From the NCBI GenBank assembly GCA_002362625.1, contig DEUP01000036.1:1-25958 (forward strand): 25,958 nucleotides of DNA, written 5' to 3'. The position numbers and the translations under genes were made by a program. The stretch's first letter is position 1; the number at the start of each line of letters is the position of its first letter. The notes under the pieces are model-generated. The model had not been told where the DNA came from. It did not search any database and was given only the letters and a program-made list of their open reading frames with translations. This DNA is from Clostridiales bacterium UBA3259 (GTDB lineage Bacteria; Bacillota_A; Clostridia; Oscillospirales; Oscillospiraceae). This document shows, piece after piece, positions 16,620-22,205 of this stretch.

Positions 16620-17284
16620 AGCTTTCGTTCCTCCAATCGATAGCCGGTTTTGGAGATGGCCCGGATTTCCGTGGTCAGCCCCAGCTTTTTCCGAAGACCC
16701 GCCACCCGGACGTCCACCGTCCGCAGGTCGCCGAAGTAGTCTTCGCCCCAAATTTCATTCAAAATGTACTCCCGGGACACGGTGCGGTTTTTGTTTTTCA
16801 TCAGCATCCGCAGCACGTCAAATTCCAGGGGCGTCAAGTCCACCGGTTCCCCGGCCTGATTCACCGTCCGGTTCTCGGCGTCCAGGGTGATGTCCCGGAA
16901 CCGATAAACCCGGTTCAGGCGGCCCGTCCGTTCCAGCACCTTCTCTATGCGAATCAGCAGCGTCTCAATGGCAAAGGGCTTGACGATGTAATCCTCCGCC
17001 CCGTCCCGCAGGCCCCGGACCTCGCTTTCACTGTCGGTTTTCGCCGTCATGTAAATCACGGGGATGTTGTTGCGCTGCATGTGTTCCAGCAGCTGAAAGC
17101 CGTCAATCCCGGGCAGCATAATATCCAGCAGGGCCAGGTCAAAGGAATGGTCCGCCTTCAGGGAATCGGCCGCTTCCCCGCCGTCGTAGAATACCTTCAC
17201 CTCGTAGCCCACACGCTGTAGGTTCAGTGCCACCGCTCCCGCGATGGCCTTGTCGTCCTCTACTACCAAAATCCGATTTGCCAT
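16616..17284 (-). CDS. OmpR-family response regulator
   Basis: 222 residues. The receiver domain opens MANRILVVEDDKAIAG, with acidic pocket E9-D10-D11, phosphoacceptor D54 in LALLDIMLPGIDG, T80 (YMTAKTD) and K102 (IVKPF). The C-terminal winged helix binds DNA (DLTPLEFDVLRMLMKN, RTVDVRVAGLRKKLG, TGYRLEE). ATG 17284 is preceded by AGAAGGG at 7 nt; upstream in-frame codons have no ribosome site. It is the first gene of the operon and coupled to the kinase by ATGA. Likely targets include its own operon and the lipoproteins, which is inference from operon structure. Confidence 0.96.
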   Translation of the reverse strand: MANRILVVEDDKAIAGAVALNLQRVGYEVKVFYDGGEAADSLKADHSFDLALLDIMLPGIDGFQLLEHMQRNNIPVIYMTAKTDSESEVRGLRDGAEDYIVKPFAIETLLIRIEKVLERTGRLNRVYRFRDITLDAENRTVNQAGEPVDLTPLEFDVLRMLMKNKNRTVSREYILNEIWGEDYFGDLRTVDVRVAGLRKKLGLTTEIRAISKTGYRLEERKL

Positions 17285-17314
17285 GTATGAACCCTTCTTT
17301 CTCTTTCTGCCCCC

Positions 17315-17323
17315 ATTGTAGCA
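17315..17323 (-). promoter_or_regulatory. Extended -10 promoter of the two-component operon
   Basis: Minus-strand TGC followed by TACAAT (-10 at 17315-17320), about 31 nt before ATG 17284. No convincing -35 is present; an extended -10 or activation by the response regulator would compensate. Confidence 0.55.
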
Positions 17324-17369
17324 CACCCGGCTGCAAAATGGGTTACCGAACGATTATTCTTTCTCAGGG

Positions 17370-17398
17370 GTGACTTTTTTCTTTCTTTGTGCTATACT
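17370..17398 (+). promoter_or_regulatory. Promoter of the M42 peptidase gene
   Basis: GTGACT (17370-17375), 17-nt spacer, TATACT (17393-17398), 31 nt before ATG 17430. Confidence 0.75.
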
Positions 17399-17429
17399 GT
17401 GAGAAACAAAACGAAACGGAGTGTTTTTT

Positions 17430-18470
17430 ATGCTGAATCCATCCTATGCAGACTATTCCTGGGAGCAGGCAGCCACCCTGCTTGCCATCGACTCCCCCAC
17501 GGGCTTTACCGACCGGGCCGCCAAATGGGTGCTGGACCGCTTTTCCTCCCTGGGCTTTTCCGCGAAAATGACCACCAAGGGCGGCGTTCTCGTTGACCTG
17601 GGCGGCGAAGACGATGAAGACGGCCTTCTCCTCCAGGGCCACATTGACACCCTGGGCGGTATGGTGGCTCAGATCAAAGGAGACGGCCGTCTGCGCATTG
17701 TAAACTTAGGCGGTCTCCCCGCCGCCTATGGCGAGACGGAGAACGTAAAGGTCTATACCCGCAGCGGGAAGATCATTGACGGCACCTTCCAGCTGATCAA
17801 CGCCTCCGTCCACGTCAACGGCAATGTCCGGGAGGCCAAGCGGGACTATGATTCCACGGAGGTTGTTCTGGACGAGGATGTCCGCAGCGAGCAGGACTGC
17901 CGGGATCTGGGCGTCGAAGTCGGCGACTTTGTGTGCTTTGATCCCCGTACCCGCCGGACGGACAGCGGCTACCTGAAAAGCCGGTTCCTGGACGACAAGC
18001 TGTCCGTGGGTATCTTGCTGGGCTTTGCCAAATACCTTGCCGACAACCGCATTACTCCCAAGCGCCATGTTTACGTCCATATCACCGTCTACGAGGAAGT
18101 TGGCCACGGCGGCGCCTGTCCCGTTCCCCAGGGCGTCACCGAGGGTCTGTCTGTGGACATGGGCTGCGTAGGCGAAGGCTTAAGCTGCACCGAGCGGATG
18201 GTCAGCATCTGCGCCAAGGACGCCTTCACTCCCTACAGCTACATCATGGTGGGCAAGCTCATTGACGCCGCCAAAAAGACCGGCGCGGAATACGCCGTGG
18301 ACGTGTATTCCCACTATTCCTCCGACGTGGATGTAACATTGAAGGCCGGCTTTGACATTCGCCACGGCCTCATCGGCCCCGGTGTCTACGCCAGCCACGG
18401 CTATGAGCGCAGCCACATTGACGGGGTGTATAACACGTTGAAGCTGCTGTGCGGCTATGTAGAAGTATAA
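17430..18470 (+). CDS. M42-family metallo-aminopeptidase
   Basis: 346-residue cytoplasmic dinuclear-metal aminopeptidase (glutamyl aminopeptidase/endoglucanase M-like family), normally forming a large tetrahedral dodecamer. Ligands are visible: LQGHIDTLGG (H71, D73), SRFLDDKLS (bridging Asp 188 or 189), YEEVGHGG (catalytic and metal Glu 222/223), LSVDMGC (D243) and a C-terminal SHGYERSH histidine. ATG 17430 is 8 nt after GGAG (17418-17421); the in-frame GTG 17421 lies inside that site. It is monocistronic, with its own promoter and terminator. The exact peptide preference cannot be told. Confidence 0.94.
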   Translation: MLNPSYADYSWEQAATLLAIDSPTGFTDRAAKWVLDRFSSLGFSAKMTTKGGVLVDLGGEDDEDGLLLQGHIDTLGGMVAQIKGDGRLRIVNLGGLPAAYGETENVKVYTRSGKIIDGTFQLINASVHVNGNVREAKRDYDSTEVVLDEDVRSEQDCRDLGVEVGDFVCFDPRTRRTDSGYLKSRFLDDKLSVGILLGFAKYLADNRITPKRHVYVHITVYEEVGHGGACPVPQGVTEGLSVDMGCVGEGLSCTERMVSICAKDAFTPYSYIMVGKLIDAAKKTGAEYAVDVYSHYSSDVDVTLKAGFDIRHGLIGPGVYASHGYERSHIDGVYNTLKLLCGYVEV

Positions 18471-18477
18471 AGCATGA

Positions 18478-18507
18478 GGCTGTCTCAACGAGACAGCCTT
18501 GGCTTTT
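18478..18507 (+). terminator. Terminator of the M42 gene
   Basis: GGCTGTCTC (18478-18486) pairs with GAGACAGCC (18490-18498) around AAC. The following T-rich stretch TTGGCTTTTT is interrupted. Confidence 0.85.
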
Positions 18508-18508
18508 T

Positions 18509-18564
18509 CCCTCTCCGTCACGGCTTATTCCGTGACGCCCCTCCCGGAGGGAGAGGCAAGGGGG
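18509..18564. repeat. Palindromic intergenic repeat, copy 1 (inverted)
   Basis: Imperfect cruciform with outer stem CCTCTCC/GGAGAGG, an inner 8-bp stem CGTCACGG/CCGTGACG (18516-18523 with 18530-18537) and a small CTCC/GGAG hairpin, ending in CAAGGGG. Its reverse complement aligns along its length with the copy at 18604-18663. No ORF is present. Confidence 0.75.
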
Positions 18565-18603
18565 TGCTTCCTGAATTTTGAAATGGTTAAGATTTTGAAT
18601 CGG

Positions 18604-18663
18604 CCCCTTGGCTCTCCCCTCGGGGGAGCAGTCGCGGCGCTTTTGCGCCGTGACTGAGAGGGC
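18604..18663. repeat. Palindromic intergenic repeat, copy 2
   Basis: Same family as the preceding element but in opposite orientation. CCCCTTGGCTCTCCCC opens it; a long hairpin follows, GCGGCGC-TTTT-GCGCCGT flanked by AGTC/GACT, and GAGAGGGCC closes it. The two copies are about 40 bp apart between convergent genes, a REPIN-like arrangement. From memory, similar elements are frequent in Oscillospiraceae intergenic regions. Confidence 0.75.
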
Positions 18664-18685
18664 CTTGAGGGGCCTTTAAGCGCGC

Positions 18686-18715
18686 AAAAGCCGCCTCACG
18701 CTTTCGTGAGACGAC
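18686..18715 (-). terminator. Terminator of the ECF S-component gene
   Basis: On minus an 11-bp stem with G-U pairs (18705-18715 with 18690-18700), loop AAAG, then TTTT (18686-18689). Confidence 0.82.
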
Positions 18716-18723
18716 CTCATTGC

Positions 18724-19278
18724 TTATCGGCGAAGGGCTTTGCGCAGTACCGGAACGATCAGCAGGGCGACGCCGCCGCCAATCAGTGCGGTGACCAGTT
18801 GGGGCCAGGCGAACATCCCCGGCAGCTTTTCCAGCATGGGAGCCTTCAGAGTTCCGGAGGAGAGCAGGGGCCCGGAGGCCACGCCGCAGATGATCTTCAC
18901 CACCAAAATATACAGCGTGGCAAACTTGGCAATGGCCGCCAGCAGCCAGGCCGCGGCTTGGGTACCCACATTCATCCCCTTCCCGGCGATCAGCCCCATC
19001 AGCACCACAAACACGGTGTTGCCTGCCATAATGGCGGGGACGGTAACCAGCTGAGGCGCAATACCCAGCAGGTAGGCCAGCACGGGAGAGATGAGCGCTA
19101 TGGTAACGCCGCCGCTCATGCCGGCCAGCAAGACCGCCACCGCCAGCACGGCATTGACACAGGAGCCGGTGACCAGCTGGCCCAAGGGCCGGGTGACCGC
19201 CTGAAACACCACCAGCAGCGCCAGCAGCACAGCGGTTTCCGTAATCCAACGAACTTTTTTACCCATGATTTTCTTCAT
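18724..19278 (-). CDS. ECF transporter S component (substrate unknown)
   Basis: 184-residue, about six-helix membrane protein. Its composition and pattern (TETAVLLALLVVFQAVTRPL, TGSCVNAVLAVAVLLAG, VPAIMAGNTVFVVLMGLIAG) match substrate-binding S components of energy-coupling-factor vitamin transporters. No EcfA or EcfT gene is in view, as usual for group II systems that share one module. The start overlaps the preceding regulator gene by 20 nt if ATG 19278 is used; ATG 19266 is an alternative that keeps a better distance to GGAAGG. It is cotranscribed with the TM1266-like gene behind a structured leader, so its substrate may be the leader's ligand. I cannot assign that substrate. Confidence 0.75.
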   Translation of the reverse strand: MKKIMGKKVRWITETAVLLALLVVFQAVTRPLGQLVTGSCVNAVLAVAVLLAGMSGGVTIALISPVLAYLLGIAPQLVTVPAIMAGNTVFVVLMGLIAGKGMNVGTQAAAWLLAAIAKFATLYILVVKIICGVASGPLLSSGTLKAPMLEKLPGMFAWPQLVTALIGGGVALLIVPVLRKALRR

Positions 19279-19540
19279 TTCCTTCCAATTTACTGATGAT
19301 ACTGGAATAAGCGGTTTTCACACTGACCCCGGGCAGGCTTCCCACCTTGCCGGACAGGGCGGAAATGGTATTCTGAGGAGCGTCCAGGGCGATGGCGATG
19401 ACGTTAATGTTCCGCTTCCGATATGGGATACCCATTCTTCCGATGATGTATTCCCCGTAGCTGTGGAGAATGCCGTTCAGATTTTCCACCGACTCGGCCT
19501 TTTCCACGATGATACTCATAACCGCCACTCTGGTTTCCAT
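19259..19540 (-). CDS. TM1266-family iron-only hydrogenase system regulator
   Basis: 93-residue ACT-like (ferredoxin-fold) protein. METRVAVMSIIVEK, LHSYGEYIIGRMGIPYRKR, INVIAIALDAPQ and ISALSGKVGSLPGVSVKTAY match the small protein family annotated as putative regulator of the [FeFe]-hydrogenase system, usually beside hydE/hydF/hydG. Here no hydrogenase maturation gene is visible and it instead heads an operon with an ECF S component. GGGAGGG 7 nt upstream fixes ATG 19540; codons further upstream belong to the leader hairpin. The biochemical function of the family is not established. Confidence 0.88.
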   Translation of the reverse strand: METRVAVMSIIVEKAESVENLNGILHSYGEYIIGRMGIPYRKRNINVIAIALDAPQNTISALSGKVGSLPGVSVKTAYSSIISKLEGNEENHG

Positions 19541-19559
19541 TAAAATTCCCTCCCAAAAT

Positions 19560-19595
19560 AAAAACCTGCCGCTGTCCCGATTCGGGCACGGCAGG
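19560..19595 (-). terminator. Attenuator-type terminator before the TM1266-like gene
   Basis: CCTGCCG pairs with CGGCAGG (19589-19595 with 19565-19571). An inner CCCGA/TCGGG stem stacks on it, followed by TTTTTATTTT. It lies only about 10 nt before the GGGAGGG ribosome site, so it must be overcome for expression. Confidence 0.85.
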
Positions 19596-19744
19596 AAAGC
19601 CCCAGCGAGTGTTCCCCTGGAGAGTTGGCCGATTCCCACCTTTCACGCAGCGTTTTCGCTTAATGTCAGGATCTTCGCTCCTTATGGTATCAGGCAAAAC
19701 GCCCTTTGTCCATGGGCAGAAGTGACAAAATTCATTTACAGCTT
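19560..19744 (-). promoter_or_regulatory. Structured leader RNA (candidate riboswitch or attenuator), class unassigned
   Basis: About 180 nt of untranslated RNA between an extended -10 promoter and the TM1266-like gene, ending in an intrinsic terminator directly before the ribosome site. Several hairpins can be drawn on minus: GCCC/GGGC, AGGA/TCCT, AGCG/CGCT and CCAG/CTGG. A 7-codon ORF (MDKGRFA) lies within it. I compared it with the consensus motifs I know for TPP, cobalamin, FMN, THF, SAM, lysine, glycine, fluoride, ZTP and T-box and found no match. The leader-plus-terminator layout before a vitamin-type transporter is what a riboswitch would look like. Confidence 0.55.
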
Positions 19745-19750
19745 TTGGTC

Positions 19751-19758
19751 AATATAGC
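19751..19758 (-). promoter_or_regulatory. Extended -10 promoter of the TM1266/ECF operon
   Basis: Minus-strand GC-TATATT immediately downstream of the neighbouring terminator stem, read as an extended -10 (TGC TATATT, -10 at 19751-19756). The -35 position falls inside that stem and is poor. Confidence 0.5.
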
Positions 19759-19786
19759 AAAGGCCGTCTCCCATGAGACGGCCTTT
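19759..19786 (-). terminator. Terminator of the DUF1576 gene
   Basis: A 12-bp perfect stem AAAGGCCGTCTC/GAGACGGCCTTT around a 4-nt loop, 9 nt after the stop codon. The following U-tract is short. Confidence 0.85.
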
Positions 19787-19795
19787 GAAAAATTC

Positions 19796-21130
19796 TCACT
19801 TTACTTTCAGCGCCCGGCGCTCTTCCTTGGTTTTCAGGAACTTCTCCAGTTGGGGCACCAGAATAATGCAGATCAGCGCCGCGGTAAAGCCACCGTTGTA
19901 CAGGCAGTAGCCGCCGTGGAGGGCAGGCACAGAGGTCACCAGCAGGTAGTGCATCCCACCAGCCAGGGCACCGAACTGCCAGCCGTACTTGTCCGCAATG
20001 GGGCTTAAGCCATTGGCGTAGCACAGACCCACGCAGATGGCCTGGGCGTTGATGGTCATGGCGAAATTGCCGCCCAGCCGGGCGGACAGCCAGCCGAAAA
20101 TCAGAGAGCTCAGGAAGTAGCCCAGCATAATGGGCCAGACGTTGCCGGGATGGGAGCCGGAATTGCAGGTGGCCAGCATACAGAAGACGATGCCGAAGGT
20201 CACACCGTTGAAGGTGGCCCCGATCAGGTTATAGTAGCCCAGAATGAACAGGCCGAATACGCCCACATTCATCAGGAACACCGCGTTGCCGTAGGTGGAG
20301 GAGAAGTTGGTCACCAGAGCGGGATCCGTCAGCAGACGCCAGTAGTCCCTGGGCTTGCAGCCCAGAAGGTACGCCGCCACAATGCAGATGCCGAACACCA
20401 CAATGCAGAACACATTGGCGGTCATTTGGGAGGCCACCTTCAACGTGGAGGCGTCCGGAGCCGCAGGCAGATCAACGCCCATGGTCTTAAACAGAGCAGC
20501 CTGTAAGAAGAAGGCGGTCATGCCAATGGGCAGGGCGGCGCTGTACAGGTCGAAGCCCTTATGTACCTTGGGGGAATGAATTAGCCCCGCGGGCAGGAAG
20601 AAGCCGATCAGGAAGCCCACAAACAGCGCCAGAAGCACGCCGGTGAGGTTGAAGCCCACCACCTCCCCGTGGGGATAGCGCACCATCAGATCGGAAATCA
20701 GGGGAGCGATACCGGTAGAGAACAGCATGGCGTTACATTGGGTACCGAACTTTTCCTTCTTCACCAGCGCGCAGATCATCACGCCGAAGATGGTGGGCCA
20801 GATGTTCAGAATGTTGATGCCCCAGGATCCGAAGCCGGTGGTTAGGATTACCGCCAAAGTGGAGACGTTATTGGGGGTACCCCTGAATACCAAAAACAGC
20901 CCCAGGGCAATGGCGCATACCAGGCCCATGTTCAGGAAGGTGGCCGCGTAGCCGCCCAGGGCGAAGTAGTTGGTGGAGATTTTTCCGGGCTGGCTCAGGA
21001 TCTGCCACAGGCCGGAAAACATGGTGCTCCGGTCCGGCATGCACACCGCCGCCACCAGAAAGCACAGGCTGAGGAAGGCAAAGAACACCTTGAGAAAATC
21101 GCCTTCGGAGAGAGTTTTGATTTTTTTCAT
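19796..21130 (-). CDS. DUF1576 multi-pass membrane protein under ZTP riboswitch
   Basis: 444-residue, about 12-helix membrane protein I place in DUF1576 from its pattern: TQCNAMLFSTGIAPLISDLM, FSSTYGNAVFLMNVGVFG, ATCNSGSHPGNVWPIMLGYF and the ending LYNGGFTAALICIILVPQLE. The two halves show internal repetition (GTPNNVSTLAVILTTGFG against FNGVTFGIVFCMLATCNSG). Conserved Gly, Asn and Pro inside helices suggest a transporter. The family has no established substrate that I know. An AGAGGTG site precedes ATG 21130. Expression passes through a ZTP riboswitch, linking it to one-carbon/purine stress, when the folate-dependent AICAR step is limiting. Confidence 0.85.
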   Translation of the reverse strand: MKKIKTLSEGDFLKVFFAFLSLCFLVAAVCMPDRSTMFSGLWQILSQPGKISTNYFALGGYAATFLNMGLVCAIALGLFLVFRGTPNNVSTLAVILTTGFGSWGINILNIWPTIFGVMICALVKKEKFGTQCNAMLFSTGIAPLISDLMVRYPHGEVVGFNLTGVLLALFVGFLIGFFLPAGLIHSPKVHKGFDLYSAALPIGMTAFFLQAALFKTMGVDLPAAPDASTLKVASQMTANVFCIVVFGICIVAAYLLGCKPRDYWRLLTDPALVTNFSSTYGNAVFLMNVGVFGLFILGYYNLIGATFNGVTFGIVFCMLATCNSGSHPGNVWPIMLGYFLSSLIFGWLSARLGGNFAMTINAQAICVGLCYANGLSPIADKYGWQFGALAGGMHYLLVTSVPALHGGYCLYNGGFTAALICIILVPQLEKFLKTKEERRALKVK

Positions 21131-21172
21131 AGCGCACCTCTTTCATTTTCTTTTCTTCGCGCACCGGAAAAC

Positions 21173-21270
21173 AAAAAAAGGGTAATCCAGTGCGAAGCTG
21201 AATTGCCCAGACGGTCGGCACACACTCTCTTACACTCCCCTGCGGTTCCCCGCGTTATCCGTCAGTCATA
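21173..21270 (-). promoter_or_regulatory. ZTP (pfl) riboswitch with terminator platform
   Basis: Minus strand. The aptamer (about 21204-21268) reads ATGACTGACGGATAA, the hairpin GCGGGGAACCGC, AGGGGAGTGTA, a linker, then the diagnostic CCGACCGTCTGGGCA (consensus CCGNCUGGGC). The expression platform is a terminator: 21198-21208 pairs with 21180-21190 around a 7-nt loop, one mismatch, then seven T (21173-21179). The GGGC of the ligand-binding element is also the first arm of the terminator, so ZTP/ZMP binding should prevent termination and turn the gene on, as in known members. About 42 nt separate the U-tract from ATG 21130. Confidence 0.92.
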
Positions 21271-21292
21271 TAAGAGGATTATTTACCTGTTT

Positions 21293-21321
21293 ATTGTAGT
21301 AAAAAAGCGAAGAAAAGTCAA
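21293..21321 (-). promoter_or_regulatory. Promoter of the ZTP riboswitch-DUF1576 unit
   Basis: Minus-strand TTGACT (21316-21321), 17-nt spacer, TACAAT (21293-21298), giving a transcript start near 21286 and a leader of about 155 nt. The rest of this gene-free stretch (21131-21462) holds the riboswitch and, at its far end, the terminator repeat; I see nothing in 21330-21400. Confidence 0.85.
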
Positions 21322-21400
21322 CCAGAAAATGCGGTTTGTGAACCTGCTGTGTGATGAATCTTTTTGGGTCTGTCCCCGCCGCGGCGCTCCCCGGCACGCC

Positions 21401-21446
21401 AAAAGCGGCCTGCCGCAACAGACCGCTTTCCCTTATTCCATTCGTA
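21401..21446 (-). terminator. Terminator of orphan toxin module, repeat copy 1
   Basis: Minus-strand hairpin AGCGGTCTG...CCGCT followed by TTTT, 16 nt after the stop of the 144-residue gene. All 46 bp recur at 23416-23461 with three differences, so the terminator belongs to the module and was duplicated with it. It also marks the left edge of the toxin region. Confidence 0.82.
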
Positions 21447-21462
21447 TCCCTATGGATTCTCC

Positions 21463-21897
21463 TTAGCCAATCTTTTCCAATTCCTCAGCACGGTAAAGGC
21501 TCTCACTCACACCTTTCCGGATAACCTTTCTATGACCTTCCACGTCATACCTTACTTCCCCATTCATGCGGAAAAAGACGTCCTTAATTTGCCCAATTGC
21601 ACCTGTTTTCTTAATCCGCACCATGTCATGAACTTGGAACCTGTATGCTTCACCTGTCCACGCATTTTTTCCGAAATAGGGAAGTATGTTAAAGTCAGAA
21701 CGAATATCCACACCATCCAGTGCCTCACTCCATACTTCTATTTTGCCCTTAGGATGGTGATAAATCTGAATGAGCGTCCCATCCACATCCTCCAAAAGCT
21801 TCTCCCCCTGCAGGTCGGGTATGCGCTTTTCCAGTGCTCGACATTGCTTGTGAAAAATCTCATCGTCCGGAAAGTTGGTAATTACATAGCAGCACAT
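21463..21897 (-). CDS. Hypothetical protein, possible immunity gene of the orphan module
   Basis: 144 residues, soluble, unrecognised family. It opens MCCYVITNFPDDEIFHKQCR, and residues about 80-125 (YRFQVHDMVRIKKTGAIGQI, then KDVFFRMNGEVRYDVEGHRKV) look like a small SH3/KOW-type beta-barrel. ATG 21897 is preceded by GGAGGG at 5 nt, better than the in-frame upstream codon. It is the last gene of the module and ends just before the module terminator. Position downstream of a toxin-type C-terminus suggests immunity, but nothing in the sequence proves this. Confidence 0.7.
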   Translation of the reverse strand: MCCYVITNFPDDEIFHKQCRALEKRIPDLQGEKLLEDVDGTLIQIYHHPKGKIEVWSEALDGVDIRSDFNILPYFGKNAWTGEAYRFQVHDMVRIKKTGAIGQIKDVFFRMNGEVRYDVEGHRKVIRKGVSESLYRAEELEKIG

Positions 21898-21898
21898 A

Positions 21899-22057
21899 TT
21901 ATCCCTCCAACCAATACCGGTTGCCGGCAATGAATAGATTTATTTCATTGAGTTCTTGACGAGATGCAGTTTGCAGCAGGCCGCTTTGTTTTATTTGTAG
22001 CGCTATAGGGGCGTCACCAATCCAGACCTGCTTCCTCCAGCTTCCTTCTCCGCTCAT
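21899..22057 (-). CDS. Possible 52-residue protein or gene remnant
   Basis: A short frame from ATG 22057 to TAA 21899-21901, fitting between the 63-residue gene, which it overlaps by 44 nt, and the start of the 144-residue gene 1 nt beyond its stop. Translation: MSGEGSWRKQVWIGDAPIAL, then a helical stretch containing SGLLQTASRQELNEINLFI, ending GNRYWLEG. It looks protein-like, and GDAPIAL echoes GDAPIEA in the overlapping 63-residue protein. The ribosome site is weak. It may be the tail of an older, partly deleted immunity gene. Confidence 0.35.
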   Translation of the reverse strand: MSGEGSWRKQVWIGDAPIALQIKQSGLLQTASRQELNEINLFIAGNRYWLEG

Positions 22058-22205
22058 TCTCACGTTCGTATTCTTCTATTTGGTCGAGATATCTTTCATA
22101 GCTTTCTTTTGCTTCTATTGGTGCATCGCCCCTTACAACAGGAATACCATTTCGGATTTCCCACCATTTACGATTACTTTGCCAATAAAAATCCATTTTT
22201 CTCAT
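22014..22205 (-). CDS. Small charged protein coupled to the HEYGH toxin-type gene
   Basis: 63 residues, no recognised family. It opens MRKMDFYWQSNRKWWEIRNG, contains VVRGDAPIEAKESYERYLDQ and ends in a highly charged helix (IEEYERENERRRKLEEAGLDW region). Its ATG overlaps the stop of the upstream gene as ATGA, giving tight translational coupling, as expected for a cognate immunity or antidote protein. That role is inference from position. Confidence 0.7.
   Translation of the reverse strand: MRKMDFYWQSNRKWWEIRNGIPVVRGDAPIEAKESYERYLDQIEEYERENERRRKLEEAGLDW

Noticed and set aside
18509..18663. CRISPR-like repeat
   Set aside because: Only two copies, in opposite orientation, each internally palindromic, with no regular spacers and no cas genes.
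19560..19744. TPP, THF or T-box leader before the TM1266/ECF operon
   Set aside because: CCTGATACC and GGTGGGAATCGG superficially recall TPP and T-box motifs, but the other obligatory elements are missing.
19470..19757. Plus-strand 95-codon frame across the leader region
   Set aside because: Runs antisense to the regulator and its leader, without ribosome site or recognisable domain.
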